DNA from: DASXMR01 sp036495525
Lineage (GTDB): Bacteria > Actinomycetota > Actinomycetes > Streptosporangiales > Streptosporangiaceae
Assembly (NCBI GenBank): GCA_036495525.1
Contig: DASXMR010000124.1
Coordinates: forward strand, 1 to 36,439
Direction: 5' to 3'
DNA length: 36,439 nucleotides
Shown here: positions 9,922-17,624 of the stretch, piece after piece
Layout of the letters: every line of letters starts with the position of its first letter
Position numbering within the stretch: position 1 is the stretch's first letter
The notes under the pieces: model-generated
Seen by the model: the letters and a program-made list of their open reading frames with translations, nothing else
Database searches by the model: none
What the model was told of the DNA's origin: nothing
Position numbers and translations under genes: made by a program

Positions 9922-11082
9922 TTAGCCGCTGGCTGGCGATATCGCGTCGGCGGCGGTTGGTGCGGGGGCCGCGTCGGCGGGCTCGGGCAGCGGCGGAAGC
10001 GGCGGGGGAGTGCCGCCGAACACCGGGCAGAGCGCCTGGTGCGCGCACCAGTCACACAGCCGGCTCGGCCGCGGCCGCCAGTCGCCCGTCGTCCTGGCCC
10101 GCTCGATCGCCAGCCACAGCGCGTTGATCTTTCGCTCGGTCGCGAGCAGATCGGCTACGTCCGGCGCGTACCGCACGATCTCCCCGTTGCCCAGATAGAT
10201 CAGCTGCAGTAGCCGGGGGACGGTACCGCCGCTGCGCCACAGCACCAGCGCGTAGAAGCGCATCTGAAACAGCGCTTGCGCCTCGTACTCCTGCCGTGGC
10301 GCCGTGCCGGTCTTGTAGTCGACGATCCTGATCTCACCCGTGCGGGCGACGTCCAGCCGGTCAATGTAGCCGCGCAGCAGCAGGCCGGACTCCAGAATGG
10401 TCTGCACCGACAGCTCGCGGTGGGCCGGCTCGAGCCGGGTCGGGTCCTCGAGGGTGAAGTAACGGTCGAGCATCCGGCCAGCCTCAGCTAGCCAGCCCGC
10501 CTCTTCCTCGCCCTGGCCGAAGACCCCGGCAAGCTCCGGCTCCCCGGCCACCAGCCGCTCCCACTGCACCGGGATCAGATCCCGTGCGGCCTGCGGTGTC
10601 CGGCCGTTGGCCGGCTCGTCGAACAACCGCTCAAGCACGGCGTGCACCAGAGTCCCGCGTGCCGCAGCCGGGCTCGGCGGCTCAGGCAGCCTGTCGATGA
10701 CGCGGAACCGGTACAGCAACGGGCAGGTCATGAAGTCACCGGCCCTGGACGGCGACAGGCCCGGGCGGCGCTCCTCAGCTGGCTCGGCTGGCTCCTCAGC
10801 TGGCTCAGTGGAGTCCGGCTGCCGGTCAGCCGGCTCGCCGGTGCCCGCCTGCCCTTCGGCACTGACATGCGCAGGCGAGCCGCCCGGCGCCGCCGGGACG
10901 GCGGTAGCAGGCTGCTGCTGGCCGCCGGCGCCGCTGGCTGGCGTCGCCGGCTCGCCGCTCGGCTGAGCTGCCTGGCCAGCGGCTCCGTCCAGCAGCGCAC
11001 TGGCACCGGCTGCAGGCGCCGGGAGATGGTCCCCGGTGCCTTCGCCGGCCGCGTCGGCGCTGGTGACCTGCGTCTGGCTCAC
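9922..11082 (-). CDS. RecB/AddB-like PD-(D/E)XK nuclease with probable Fe-S cluster
   Basis: Single-domain exonuclease of the RecB/Cas4/AddB nuclease superfamily. The catalytic core holds GTLVHAVLERLF (His), the Asp/Lys motif RIVDYKTG, and LFQMRFYALVLWR. One Cys lies at the start (DFMTCPLLYRF) and three near the end (LCDWCAHQALC), the four-Cys arrangement that binds [4Fe-4S] in AddB and Cas4. A start at 11223 would add unrelated sequence across the neighbouring promoter. GTG at 11082, eight bases after TAGGGT, gives 386 residues. The first roughly 107 residues are Pro/Ala/Glu-rich and probably disordered. A role in DNA repair or end trimming is likely but unproven. Confidence 0.85.
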   Translation of the reverse strand: MSQTQVTSADAAGEGTGDHLPAPAAGASALLDGAAGQAAQPSGEPATPASGAGGQQQPATAVPAAPGGSPAHVSAEGQAGTGEPADRQPDSTEPAEEPAEPAEERRPGLSPSRAGDFMTCPLLYRFRVIDRLPEPPSPAAARGTLVHAVLERLFDEPANGRTPQAARDLIPVQWERLVAGEPELAGVFGQGEEEAGWLAEAGRMLDRYFTLEDPTRLEPAHRELSVQTILESGLLLRGYIDRLDVARTGEIRIVDYKTGTAPRQEYEAQALFQMRFYALVLWRSGGTVPRLLQLIYLGNGEIVRYAPDVADLLATERKINALWLAIERARTTGDWRPRPSRLCDWCAHQALCPVFGGTPPPLPPLPEPADAAPAPTAADAISPASG

Positions 11083-11090
11083 GGATGCCA

Positions 11091-11096
11091 ACCCTA
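11091..11096 (-). promoter_or_regulatory. -10 box TAGGGT of the RecB-like gene
   Basis: On the minus strand TAGGGT precedes the GTG at 11082 by eight bases, with no Shine-Dalgarno sequence. This supports the short form of the gene. Confidence 0.5.
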
Positions 11097-11224
11097 GGGG
11101 ACAGCACCGACAGTTGCCCGCCTTACGCGAGCGACCAGCTGACGGCGCGTGCGACAGCGTCGGGCCTGAGCCTGGCACGGGGCGTGCCGCCCACCAACAC
11201 CACCGGAATGGAGCGGCCAGCACG

Positions 11225-11230
11225 TAGCAT
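11225..11230 (+). promoter_or_regulatory. -10 box TAGCAT, leaderless promoter of the site-2 protease gene
   Basis: TAGCAT is followed by exactly six bases and then the GTG start at 11237. No ribosome binding site is visible. Confidence 0.6.
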
Positions 11231-11236
11231 CATTAC

Positions 11237-12439
11237 GTGGCAGGCATTACTCCCGGCGGCGATCCGGGCGCGACCGCGGCGCCGCCGCAGCCGCCGGACC
11301 AGCAGCCGGGCAAGCCTTCTGGCGGGCCCGGACGCGATCCGCGGCTCGGGATCGTGATCGCCCGCCCGTTCGGCATCCCGGTGTACATCTCGCCCTACTG
11401 GTTCGTCGTCGCCGCCCTGCTCGTCTTCGTGTACGCGAGCAGCCTGGAGGCGTCCCTCGGCGGCACTGGCACCCGGTACGGCATCGCGACCGCGTTCGTC
11501 GTCCTGCTCTACGTCTCGGTCCTCATTCACGAGCTGAGCCATTGCGTCGTCGCGCGTGCGTTCAAGCTCCCGGTGCGGCGGGTGCTGCTCTACCCGCTTG
11601 GCGGGTTCTCCGAGATAGAGCGGGAGCCGCCCACGCCGCTGCAGGAGTTCCTCGTCTCGGTCGCCGGGCCGCTGATTTCACTGGCGCTGGCCGGCCTCGG
11701 CCTGGGGCTCACCTACGTGCTGCGGCCTGGCCTGCCCGAGACGCTGACCGACCAGCTGTTCCGGGCCAACCTGCTGGTCGGCATCTTCAACCTGCTGCCC
11801 GGCCTGCCACTCGATGGCGGGCGGATGTTCCGGGCCGCCATCTGGCGCTTCACCGGCAAGCCTGCCCAGGCGACGATCGCTGCCGCGTGGGCGGGGCGGG
11901 TGCTGGCCGCGCTGATCATCCTCGGGCCGCTGGCGCTGGACGGAACATCGATCCAGAGCACAGCCATCTCGTACTGGATCTGGCTCGCCGTGATCGCCGC
12001 GTTCATCTGGATCCAATCCGGCCAGGCGCTGCGCTCGGCGAAGGTGCGCGAGCGGCTGCCCAATCTGCGGGCCAGGACGCTGGCCAGGCGGGCCATCCCG
12101 ATCCCGCCCAACCTGCCGCTCGCCGAGGCCATCCGGCGAGCCGACGAAGCCAGGGCGCGCGCGCTGGTGGTGGTCGACCACGAGTCCACGCCGATCGCGA
12201 TCGTCAACGAGAGCGCGGTCATGGCCACCCCCGAGCAGCGCAGGCCGTGGATCGACGTCGGCTCGCTGGCGCGGACGCTGGATCCCGGCATGGTCCTGTC
12301 AGCCGACCTGACCGGCATGGACCTGCTTGAGGCGGTGCAGAAGTCCCCGGCCTCGGAGTACCTGCTGATCGAGCCCTCCGGGCAGGTGTACGGCGTGCTC
12401 GCCGCCACGGACCTGGACCACGCCTTCGCTGGCGTCTGA
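11237..12439 (+). CDS. site-2 protease (M50 family) with C-terminal CBS domains, Rip3-like
   Basis: Integral-membrane zinc metalloprotease of 400 residues. The HExxH motif is HELSH with His98, Glu99 and His102; the third zinc ligand is Asp193 in GLPLDGGRMF. There are about six membrane segments between 50 and 255. Residues about 280-400 form a cytoplasmic CBS-type regulatory pair (PNLPLAEAIRRADEARARALVVVD and later DLLEAVQKSPASEYLLIE). This arrangement matches mycobacterial Rip3 (Rv2625c) and Group III S2Ps, which cut membrane-bound regulators inside the bilayer. The CBS domains may sense adenine nucleotides. The first 30 residues are Pro/Gly-rich and cytoplasmic. No substrate gene is evident nearby. 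Confidence 0.9.
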   Translation: MAGITPGGDPGATAAPPQPPDQQPGKPSGGPGRDPRLGIVIARPFGIPVYISPYWFVVAALLVFVYASSLEASLGGTGTRYGIATAFVVLLYVSVLIHELSHCVVARAFKLPVRRVLLYPLGGFSEIEREPPTPLQEFLVSVAGPLISLALAGLGLGLTYVLRPGLPETLTDQLFRANLLVGIFNLLPGLPLDGGRMFRAAIWRFTGKPAQATIAAAWAGRVLAALIILGPLALDGTSIQSTAISYWIWLAVIAAFIWIQSGQALRSAKVRERLPNLRARTLARRAIPIPPNLPLAEAIRRADEARARALVVVDHESTPIAIVNESAVMATPEQRRPWIDVGSLARTLDPGMVLSADLTGMDLLEAVQKSPASEYLLIEPSGQVYGVLAATDLDHAFAGV

Positions 12440-12448
12440 GCCCGCCAC

Positions 12449-12454
12449 TAATCT
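12449..12454 (+). promoter_or_regulatory. -10 box TAATCT, leaderless promoter of trmI
   Basis: TAATCT lies seven bases before the GTG at 12462, inside the 22-bp gap after the protease gene. No Shine-Dalgarno sequence is present. Confidence 0.55.
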
Positions 12455-12461
12455 TGCGGCC

Positions 12462-13523
12462 GTGACCAAGCAGCCACGCGGGCCGTTCATGCCCGGCGAT
12501 CAGGTCCAGCTCACCGACCCCAAGGGCCGCCGGCACCGGCTCGTGCTGCAGCCCGGGCGCCAGTTTCACACGCACCGCGGCTCGCTCGCGCACGACGACC
12601 TGATCGGCCGCCCCGAGGGCAGCGTGATCACGTCGGCCGGCGGCACCGCGTATGTCGCGCTCCGGCCGCTGCTCGCCGACTACACGGTGTCCATGTCACG
12701 CGGCGCCGCAGTGGTGTACCCGAAGGACGCTGCCCAGATCGTCGGCCTCGCCGATGTCTTCGGCGGCGCCCGCGTGCTCGAGGCGGGGGCCGGCTCGGGC
12801 GCGCTGACCTGCTGGCTGCTGCGCGCGGTCGGCGAGTCCGGCCTGGTCGTCTCCTACGAGCGGCGGCCCGACTTTGCCGAGGTGGCACGCCAGAACGTCG
12901 AGCGCTATTTCGGCGGGCCGCACCCCGCCTGGCAGCTGGTCGTCGGAGCGCTGCCGGCTGAGCCGGTTCCCGGTGCGGCAGCCGCGAGCCGCGAGGCGCC
13001 CGACGAGGAGGAGGCCGACGAGGAGGACGCGGCGGCTGGAGAACCAGGCGAGGAGGCGCTCGGACCTGCAGGCCTGGCCGTCGGCGCCCCGGCCGCGGAC
13101 CGCGGGCAACGGTCCGATGCGGCGACCAGCCAGGACGCAGGCCAGGCCGGCGGGCCCGCCTGGACCCCTGACGACCTCGACCGGGTAGTGCTCGACATGC
13201 TGTCGCCCTGGGAGTACGTGGGCACGGCGGCGCGCTGCCTGGCACCCGGCGGCCTGGTGTGCTGCTACCTCACCACGACCACGCAGCTGTCGCGCACCGT
13301 GGAAGCGCTGCGCCAGCAGGGCAGCTTCGACGAGCCGGCCGCCTGGGAGTCGCTGCTGCGCGGCTGGCACGTGGACGGGCTCGCGGTCCGGCCCGAGCAC
13401 AGGATGGTCGGGCACACCGGGTTCCTGGTGACCGCCAGGCGGCTCGCCGACGGCGTTACCTCGCCGCCCCGGCGCCGCCGCCCGGCCAAGGGCGCCCACC
13501 GGCCAAGCGTGCCCGGTGAGTAA
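12462..13523 (+). CDS. trmI: tRNA (adenine-58-N1)-methyltransferase TrmI
   Basis: A 353-residue methyltransferase that makes m1A58 in the T-loop of tRNAs. The N-terminal small domain (GDQVQLTDPKGRRHRLVLQP, HRGSLAHDDLIGRPEGS) is followed by YPKDAAQIV and the SAM-binding loop VLEAGAGSGALTCWLLRAVG. VVLDMLSPWEY is the catalytic-site motif with Asp. Homologues are usually 270-300 residues. The extra length is an Asp/Glu- then Ala/Gly-rich insertion at about 168-230 just before the catalytic motif, probably a flexible loop. It is directly upstream of arc, as in other actinomycetes. A weak hairpin (ATCCGGC / GCCGGAT, 13527-13544) follows its stop. Confidence 0.92.
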   Translation: MTKQPRGPFMPGDQVQLTDPKGRRHRLVLQPGRQFHTHRGSLAHDDLIGRPEGSVITSAGGTAYVALRPLLADYTVSMSRGAAVVYPKDAAQIVGLADVFGGARVLEAGAGSGALTCWLLRAVGESGLVVSYERRPDFAEVARQNVERYFGGPHPAWQLVVGALPAEPVPGAAAASREAPDEEEADEEDAAAGEPGEEALGPAGLAVGAPAADRGQRSDAATSQDAGQAGGPAWTPDDLDRVVLDMLSPWEYVGTAARCLAPGGLVCCYLTTTTQLSRTVEALRQQGSFDEPAAWESLLRGWHVDGLAVRPEHRMVGHTGFLVTARRLADGVTSPPRRRRPAKGAHRPSVPGE

Positions 13524-13582
13524 CGCAATCCGGCGTAGGCCGGATCGTAACTCGGAAAGCAGTGCCCCGCCGTCGTCGCCAG

Positions 13583-13639
13583 GTTACGTAACGACCTGCG
13601 ATAGGTAGGGTCTAGGTAAGTCCGCTCTTGGGAGGGGGT
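13583..13639 (+). promoter_or_regulatory. arc promoter region with 10-bp palindrome
   Basis: GTTACGTAAC, a perfect 10-bp palindrome at 13583-13592, precedes a -10-like TAGGGT at 13606-13611 flanked by two more TAGG elements. GGAGGGGG at 13631-13638 is the ribosome binding site for the ATG at 13647. The palindrome is placed where an activator or repressor could bind at about -30; no known operator is recognised. Confidence 0.45.
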
Positions 13640-13646
13640 GAGGAAC

Positions 13647-15482
13647 ATGGCATCTCGCGACGACAGCGCCCGCGCTGGTCGTTCTGACGATGAGATCAAG
13701 GTCCTGACCACGCAGATCTCCTTCCTCGAGGAGGAGGTGGCTGCGCTGCGCGGTCGGCTCTCGGACTCGCCCAGGCAGGCGCGGCTGCTCGAGGAGCGGC
13801 TGCGGGAGACCGAGGCCAGCCTCTCGGCGCTCACCGGGCAGAACGAGCGACTGGCGGGCACGCTGCGCGAGGCACGCGATCAGATCGTTGCACTCAAAGA
13901 AGAGGTCGACCGGCTCGCGCAGCCGCCTTCCGGATTCGGCATCTTCCTCCAGGCGTGCGAGGACAGCACCGCCGACGTGTTCACCGGCGGCCGCAAGATG
14001 CGGGTGAGCGTCAGCCCGTCAGTCGAGCTCGACAAGCTCAGGCCTGGTCAGGAAGTGGTCCTCAACGAGGCGCTGAACGTGGTCATCGCCCAGGGCTACG
14101 AGACGATCGGCGAGGTCGTCATGCTCAAGGAGATCCTTGAGGACGGCGATCGCGCGCTGGTCATCTCGCACGCCGACGAGGAGCGGGTGGCCCGGCTGGC
14201 CGAGCCGCTGCGCGCCGCCACGCTGCGGGCCGGCGACTCGCTGCTGCTCGAGCCGCGCTCCGGATACGTCTACGAGCGGATTCCCAAGGCTGAGGTCGAG
14301 GAGCTGATCCTCGAGGAAGTGCCGGACATCTCCTACCGCGAGATCGGCGGTCTCGGCCCCCAGATCGAGCAGATCAGGGACGCCATTGAGCTGCCCTACC
14401 TGCATGCGGACTTGTTCCGCGAGCACCAGCTGCGGCCGCCGAAGGGCGTGCTGCTCTACGGCCCGCCCGGCTGCGGCAAGACGCTGATCGCCAAGGCGGT
14501 CGCGAACTCGCTGGCCAAGCAAGTCGCCGAAGGCTCCAAGTCGCTGGCGGGCCGGGATGGCGCCGGCCAGCGGGCTGGCCAGAGCGGCGAGGCTGCCCAG
14601 GACGGCCAGGGCGCCAGGGAGGGCAAGAGCTTCTTCCTCAACATCAAGGGTCCCGAGCTGCTGAATAAGTACGTCGGCGAGACCGAGCGGCACATCCGGC
14701 TGGTCTTCCAGCGGGCCAGGGAGAAGGCCAGCGAGGGAATGCCGGTGATCGTTTTCTTCGACGAGATGGACTCGATCTTCCGCACCCGCGGTTCCGGCGT
14801 GTCAAGCGACGTGGAGAACACGATCGTGCCGCAGCTGCTGAGCGAGATTGACGGCGTTGAAGGCCTCGAGAACGTCATCGTGATCGGCGCGTCCAACCGC
14901 GAGGACATGATCGACCCCGCGATCCTGCGGCCAGGCCGGCTCGACGTCAAGATCAAGATCGAGCGTCCCGACGCCGAGGCCGCCAGGGACATCTTCTCCA
15001 AGTACGTCGTCGGCGAACTGCCGCTGCACCCCGATGACATGGCCGAGCACGGCGGCTCGGCTGACGCGACGGTGGAGGAGATGATCCAGCGCGTCGTCGA
15101 GCGGATGTACGCCGAGACGCAGGAGAACCAGTTCCTCGAGGTGACGTACGCCAACGGGGACAAGGAGGTCCTGTACTTCAAGGACTTCAACTCCGGCGCG
15201 ATGATCCAGAACATCGTGGACCGTGCGAAGAAGATGGCGATCAAGGAGTTCCTGGAGACGGGCCAGAAGGGCCTGCGGGTCGCGCACCTGCTGACCGCGT
15301 GCGTCGACGAGTTCCGGGAGAACGAGGACCTGCCCAACACCACCAACCCGGACGACTGGGCACGGATCTCCGGAAAGAAGGGCGAGCGGATCGTCTACAT
15401 CAGGACACTCATCTCCGGCAAGCACGGCACCGAGGCCGGCCGGTCCATCGACACGGTGGCCAACACTGGCCAGTACCTCTAG
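13647..15482 (+). CDS. arc: proteasome-associated AAA ATPase ARC/Mpa
   Basis: Hexameric unfoldase that recognises Pup-tagged proteins and threads them into the 20S proteasome. The N-terminal coiled coil (about 10-80) is the Pup-binding part. Tandem OB domains follow (about 90-230), then the AAA+ module with Walker A GPPGCGKT (272-279), Walker B VFFDE with Asp372/Glu373, and the pore region. The C-terminus is GQYL, keeping the penultimate Tyr that opens the proteasome gate. After Walker A there is a Gly/Gln/Ala-rich insertion (about 288-320) longer than in Mtb Mpa. GTG at 13638 is too close to the ribosome binding site, so I use ATG 13647 (611 residues). Confidence 0.97.
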   Translation: MASRDDSARAGRSDDEIKVLTTQISFLEEEVAALRGRLSDSPRQARLLEERLRETEASLSALTGQNERLAGTLREARDQIVALKEEVDRLAQPPSGFGIFLQACEDSTADVFTGGRKMRVSVSPSVELDKLRPGQEVVLNEALNVVIAQGYETIGEVVMLKEILEDGDRALVISHADEERVARLAEPLRAATLRAGDSLLLEPRSGYVYERIPKAEVEELILEEVPDISYREIGGLGPQIEQIRDAIELPYLHADLFREHQLRPPKGVLLYGPPGCGKTLIAKAVANSLAKQVAEGSKSLAGRDGAGQRAGQSGEAAQDGQGAREGKSFFLNIKGPELLNKYVGETERHIRLVFQRAREKASEGMPVIVFFDEMDSIFRTRGSGVSSDVENTIVPQLLSEIDGVEGLENVIVIGASNREDMIDPAILRPGRLDVKIKIERPDAEAARDIFSKYVVGELPLHPDDMAEHGGSADATVEEMIQRVVERMYAETQENQFLEVTYANGDKEVLYFKDFNSGAMIQNIVDRAKKMAIKEFLETGQKGLRVAHLLTACVDEFRENEDLPNTTNPDDWARISGKKGERIVYIRTLISGKHGTEAGRSIDTVANTGQYL

Positions 15483-15560
15483 CCGGATACCGGCAGCTCC
15501 GGCCAGCGCGGGAGCGGGGGCCGCCATGACTCGGCTACTCATCCTGACGCTGGCCGGCAT

Positions 15561-15566
15561 TAGGCT
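15561..15566 (+). promoter_or_regulatory. -10 box TAGGCT, leaderless promoter of dop
   Basis: TAGGCT is followed by six bases and the dop ATG at 15573. There is no ribosome binding site, so dop appears to have its own leaderless transcript in addition to any read-through from arc. Confidence 0.6.
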
Positions 15567-15572
15567 GCGACC

Positions 15573-17090
15573 ATGAGCGTGCACCGGGTGATGGGCATCG
15601 AGACCGAGTACGGCATCGCCGTGCCCGGCCAGCCCGGTACGAACGCGATGGTCACCTCGTCTCAGGTGGTGAACGCCTACCAGGCCGCGACGTCGGCGCG
15701 GGCGCGGCGGGCGCGGTGGGATTTCGAGGAGGAGAACCCGCTGCGCGACGCTCGGGGCTTCGACCTGTCCAGGGAGGCCGCGGACTCGACCCAGCTCACC
15801 GACGAGGACCTGGGGCTGGCGAATGTCATCCTGACCAACGGGGCGCGGCTGTACGTGGATCACGCCCACCCGGAGTACTCAGCCCCGGAGTGCGCCGACC
15901 CCATGTCAGCGGTCATCTGGGACAAGGCCGGCGAGCGGGTGATGGAGGAGGCGGCGGCCAGGGCGAGCGCCACGCCGGGAATCCCTGCAATTCAGCTTTA
16001 TAAGAATAATACCGACAATAAGGGCGCGTCGTACGGCTGCCACGAGAACTACCTGATGAACCGCGCGACCTCATTCGCCGACATCGTCCGCCATCTGACT
16101 CCGTTCTTCGTGACCCGGCAGGTGATCTGCGGGGCGGGCCGGGTCGGCCGCGGCGCTGACGGACGTGACGAGGGTTTCCAGGTCAGCCAGCGCGCCGACT
16201 TCTTCGAGGTCGAGGTCGGCCTGGAGACGACGCTGAAGCGGCCGATCATCAACACCAGGGACGAGCCGCACGCGGATCCGGAGAAGTACCGCCGACTGCA
16301 CGTCATCATCGGCGACGCGAACATGAGCGAGATCTCCGGCTATCTCAAGCTCGGCACCACCGCACTGGTACTCGCCATGATCGAAGACCGCTTCCTGGCC
16401 GCCGACCTGGGCATCGAGGCGCCGATCAGCGAGCTGCGCGCGGTCTCGCACGATCCATCCTGCCGCCACCTGGTGACGCTGCGGGATGGCAGGAAGATGA
16501 CCGCCGTGCAGGTTCAGATGGAGTACCTGGAGCTGGCCAGGAAGTACACCGAGGACAGGTACGGCGTCGACGTCGACGAGCAGACCGCTGACGTGCTCGC
16601 CCGCTGGGAGTCGGTGCTGGCCAGGCTCGCCGAGGACCCGATGCTCACCGCCAGGGAACTGGACTGGGTCGCCAAGCTCGAGCTGCTCGAGGGCTACCGG
16701 TCCAGGGACCAGCTGAGCTGGGGGCACTCGCGGCTGCAGCTAGTCGACCTGCAGTACTCCGACGTGCGGGCCGAGCGCGGGCTCTACAACCGGCTGGCAG
16801 CCAGGGGCCGGATGACGCGGCTGGCCGACGAGCGGGACGTCGCCCGGGCGGTCGACTACCCGCCGGACGACACCAGGGCCTACTTCCGCGGCCGCTGCCT
16901 GCAGAAGTATCCCGAGTCAGTCGCCGCAGCCTCATGGGACTCGGTGATCTTCGACATCCCCGGTCGCGAGTCGCTGCAGCGGGTACCCACGCTCGAGCCG
17001 CTGCGCGGCACCAGGGCGCACGTCGGCGACCTGATCGACCGCTGCGACACGGCGGCAGACCTGGTCGCCGCGCTCACCGGGCAGCACTAG
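15573..17090 (+). CDS. dop: depupylase / Pup deamidase Dop
   Basis: A 505-residue carboxylate-amine-ligase-fold enzyme that removes Pup from substrates and, where Pup ends in Gln, deamidates it. The active-site start GIETEYGI and LYVDHAHPEYSAPE are present. The Dop-specific loop (about residues 40-80, from MVTSSQVVNAY to DLSREAADS), absent from PafA, separates it from the ligase paralogue in this window. C-terminal features include PPDDTRAYFRGRCLQKYP. A run of A/T-ending codons at 15990-16022 (residues 140-150) is unlike the rest of the gene. It is followed by a repeat-bearing gap and then pup. Confidence 0.97.
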   Translation: MSVHRVMGIETEYGIAVPGQPGTNAMVTSSQVVNAYQAATSARARRARWDFEEENPLRDARGFDLSREAADSTQLTDEDLGLANVILTNGARLYVDHAHPEYSAPECADPMSAVIWDKAGERVMEEAAARASATPGIPAIQLYKNNTDNKGASYGCHENYLMNRATSFADIVRHLTPFFVTRQVICGAGRVGRGADGRDEGFQVSQRADFFEVEVGLETTLKRPIINTRDEPHADPEKYRRLHVIIGDANMSEISGYLKLGTTALVLAMIEDRFLAADLGIEAPISELRAVSHDPSCRHLVTLRDGRKMTAVQVQMEYLELARKYTEDRYGVDVDEQTADVLARWESVLARLAEDPMLTARELDWVAKLELLEGYRSRDQLSWGHSRLQLVDLQYSDVRAERGLYNRLAARGRMTRLADERDVARAVDYPPDDTRAYFRGRCLQKYPESVAAASWDSVIFDIPGRESLQRVPTLEPLRGTRAHVGDLIDRCDTAADLVAALTGQH

Positions 17091-17116
17091 CGCCGGCTGG
17101 CGGCCAGCTGGCCTGC

Positions 17117-17172
17117 CCGTGCCTGGCCGACCGTGCTTGACCGCCCGTGCCTGACCGCCCGTGCTTGACGAC
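17117..17172 (+). repeat. four tandem copies of a 14-bp repeat
   Basis: Four head-to-tail 14-bp units start at 17117, 17131, 17145 and 17159, consensus CCGTGCYTGACCGC. Units 2 and 3 differ by one base. They fill part of the dop-pup gap, upstream of the pup promoter. Confidence 0.85.
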
Positions 17173-17272
17173 TGCGCCTCACTGGCGCTCCCACTGGGAA
17201 CTCACGGGCCAGGATCCCGGTTAAATACCGATGCCGGCGTGCAGGATTGGGCAGACCGCGGCGCGGCGAGGA

Positions 17273-17310
17273 TAGCGTTGAAGCTGCGGGCACGACCGCG
17301 GATCACGGAG
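17273..17310 (+). promoter_or_regulatory. pup promoter and ribosome binding site
   Basis: TAGCGT at 17273-17278 is a -10 box. GGAGG at 17306-17310 lies seven bases before the pup ATG at 17318. The leader would be about 33 nt. No convincing -35 box is visible. Confidence 0.5.
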
Positions 17311-17317
17311 GTCAGGC

Positions 17318-17527
17318 ATGGCGACGAAAGACACCGGCGGACAGCGGCAGGCTCCGAAGCGCAGCGAGGACGAGCAGGAGCAGGATCAGCAGGCTGCTGA
17401 CGAGGTCAGGGAGCGGCAGGGCAAGCTGACGGACGACGTCGACGCGATCCTCGACGAGATCGACGAGGTCCTCGAGGAGAACGCCGAGGAATTCGTCCGG
17501 TCATACGTGCAGAAAGGCGGCGAGTGA
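17318..17527 (+). CDS. pup: prokaryotic ubiquitin-like protein Pup
   Basis: The 69-residue intrinsically disordered tag that PafA joins to substrate lysines. The N-terminal half is Gln/Glu/Asp-rich and disordered; the C-terminal half has the ARC-binding helix (LTDDVDAILDEIDEVLEE) and the conserved ending ENAEEFVRSYVQKGGE. The last residue is Glu, not the more common Gln, so this Pup is ready for ligation without Dop deamidation. The start is fixed by GGAGG seven bases upstream. Length is typical (60-72). It lies 98 bp upstream of prcB, the usual order. Confidence 0.97.
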   Translation: MATKDTGGQRQAPKRSEDEQEQDQQAADEVRERQGKLTDDVDAILDEIDEVLEENAEEFVRSYVQKGGE

Positions 17528-17580
17528 CCGGCCAGGGCGAATCAGCGCGCCGGGCACAGCCGCGACAGCCGGCGCCGCAG

Positions 17581-17618
17581 TAGGGTCAGCAACGTACACC
17601 GGGTGCACTACCAGGAGG
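17581..17618 (+). promoter_or_regulatory. prcB promoter and ribosome binding site
   Basis: TAGGGT at 17581-17586 is a possible -10 box, and AGGAGG at 17613-17618 sits six bases before the prcB GTG at 17625. This suggests that the core proteasome genes can be transcribed separately from pup. Confidence 0.5.
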
Positions 17619-17624
17619 ATCCGC

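Noticed and set aside
11083..11223. N-terminal extension of the RecB-like gene
   Set aside because: Adds 47 residues of unrelated character and crosses a -10 box; GTG 11082 fits the promoter.
14802..15869. 355-residue open frame on the minus strand
   Set aside because: Runs across the arc stop, the intergenic gap and the dop start on the opposite strand; no domain seen.
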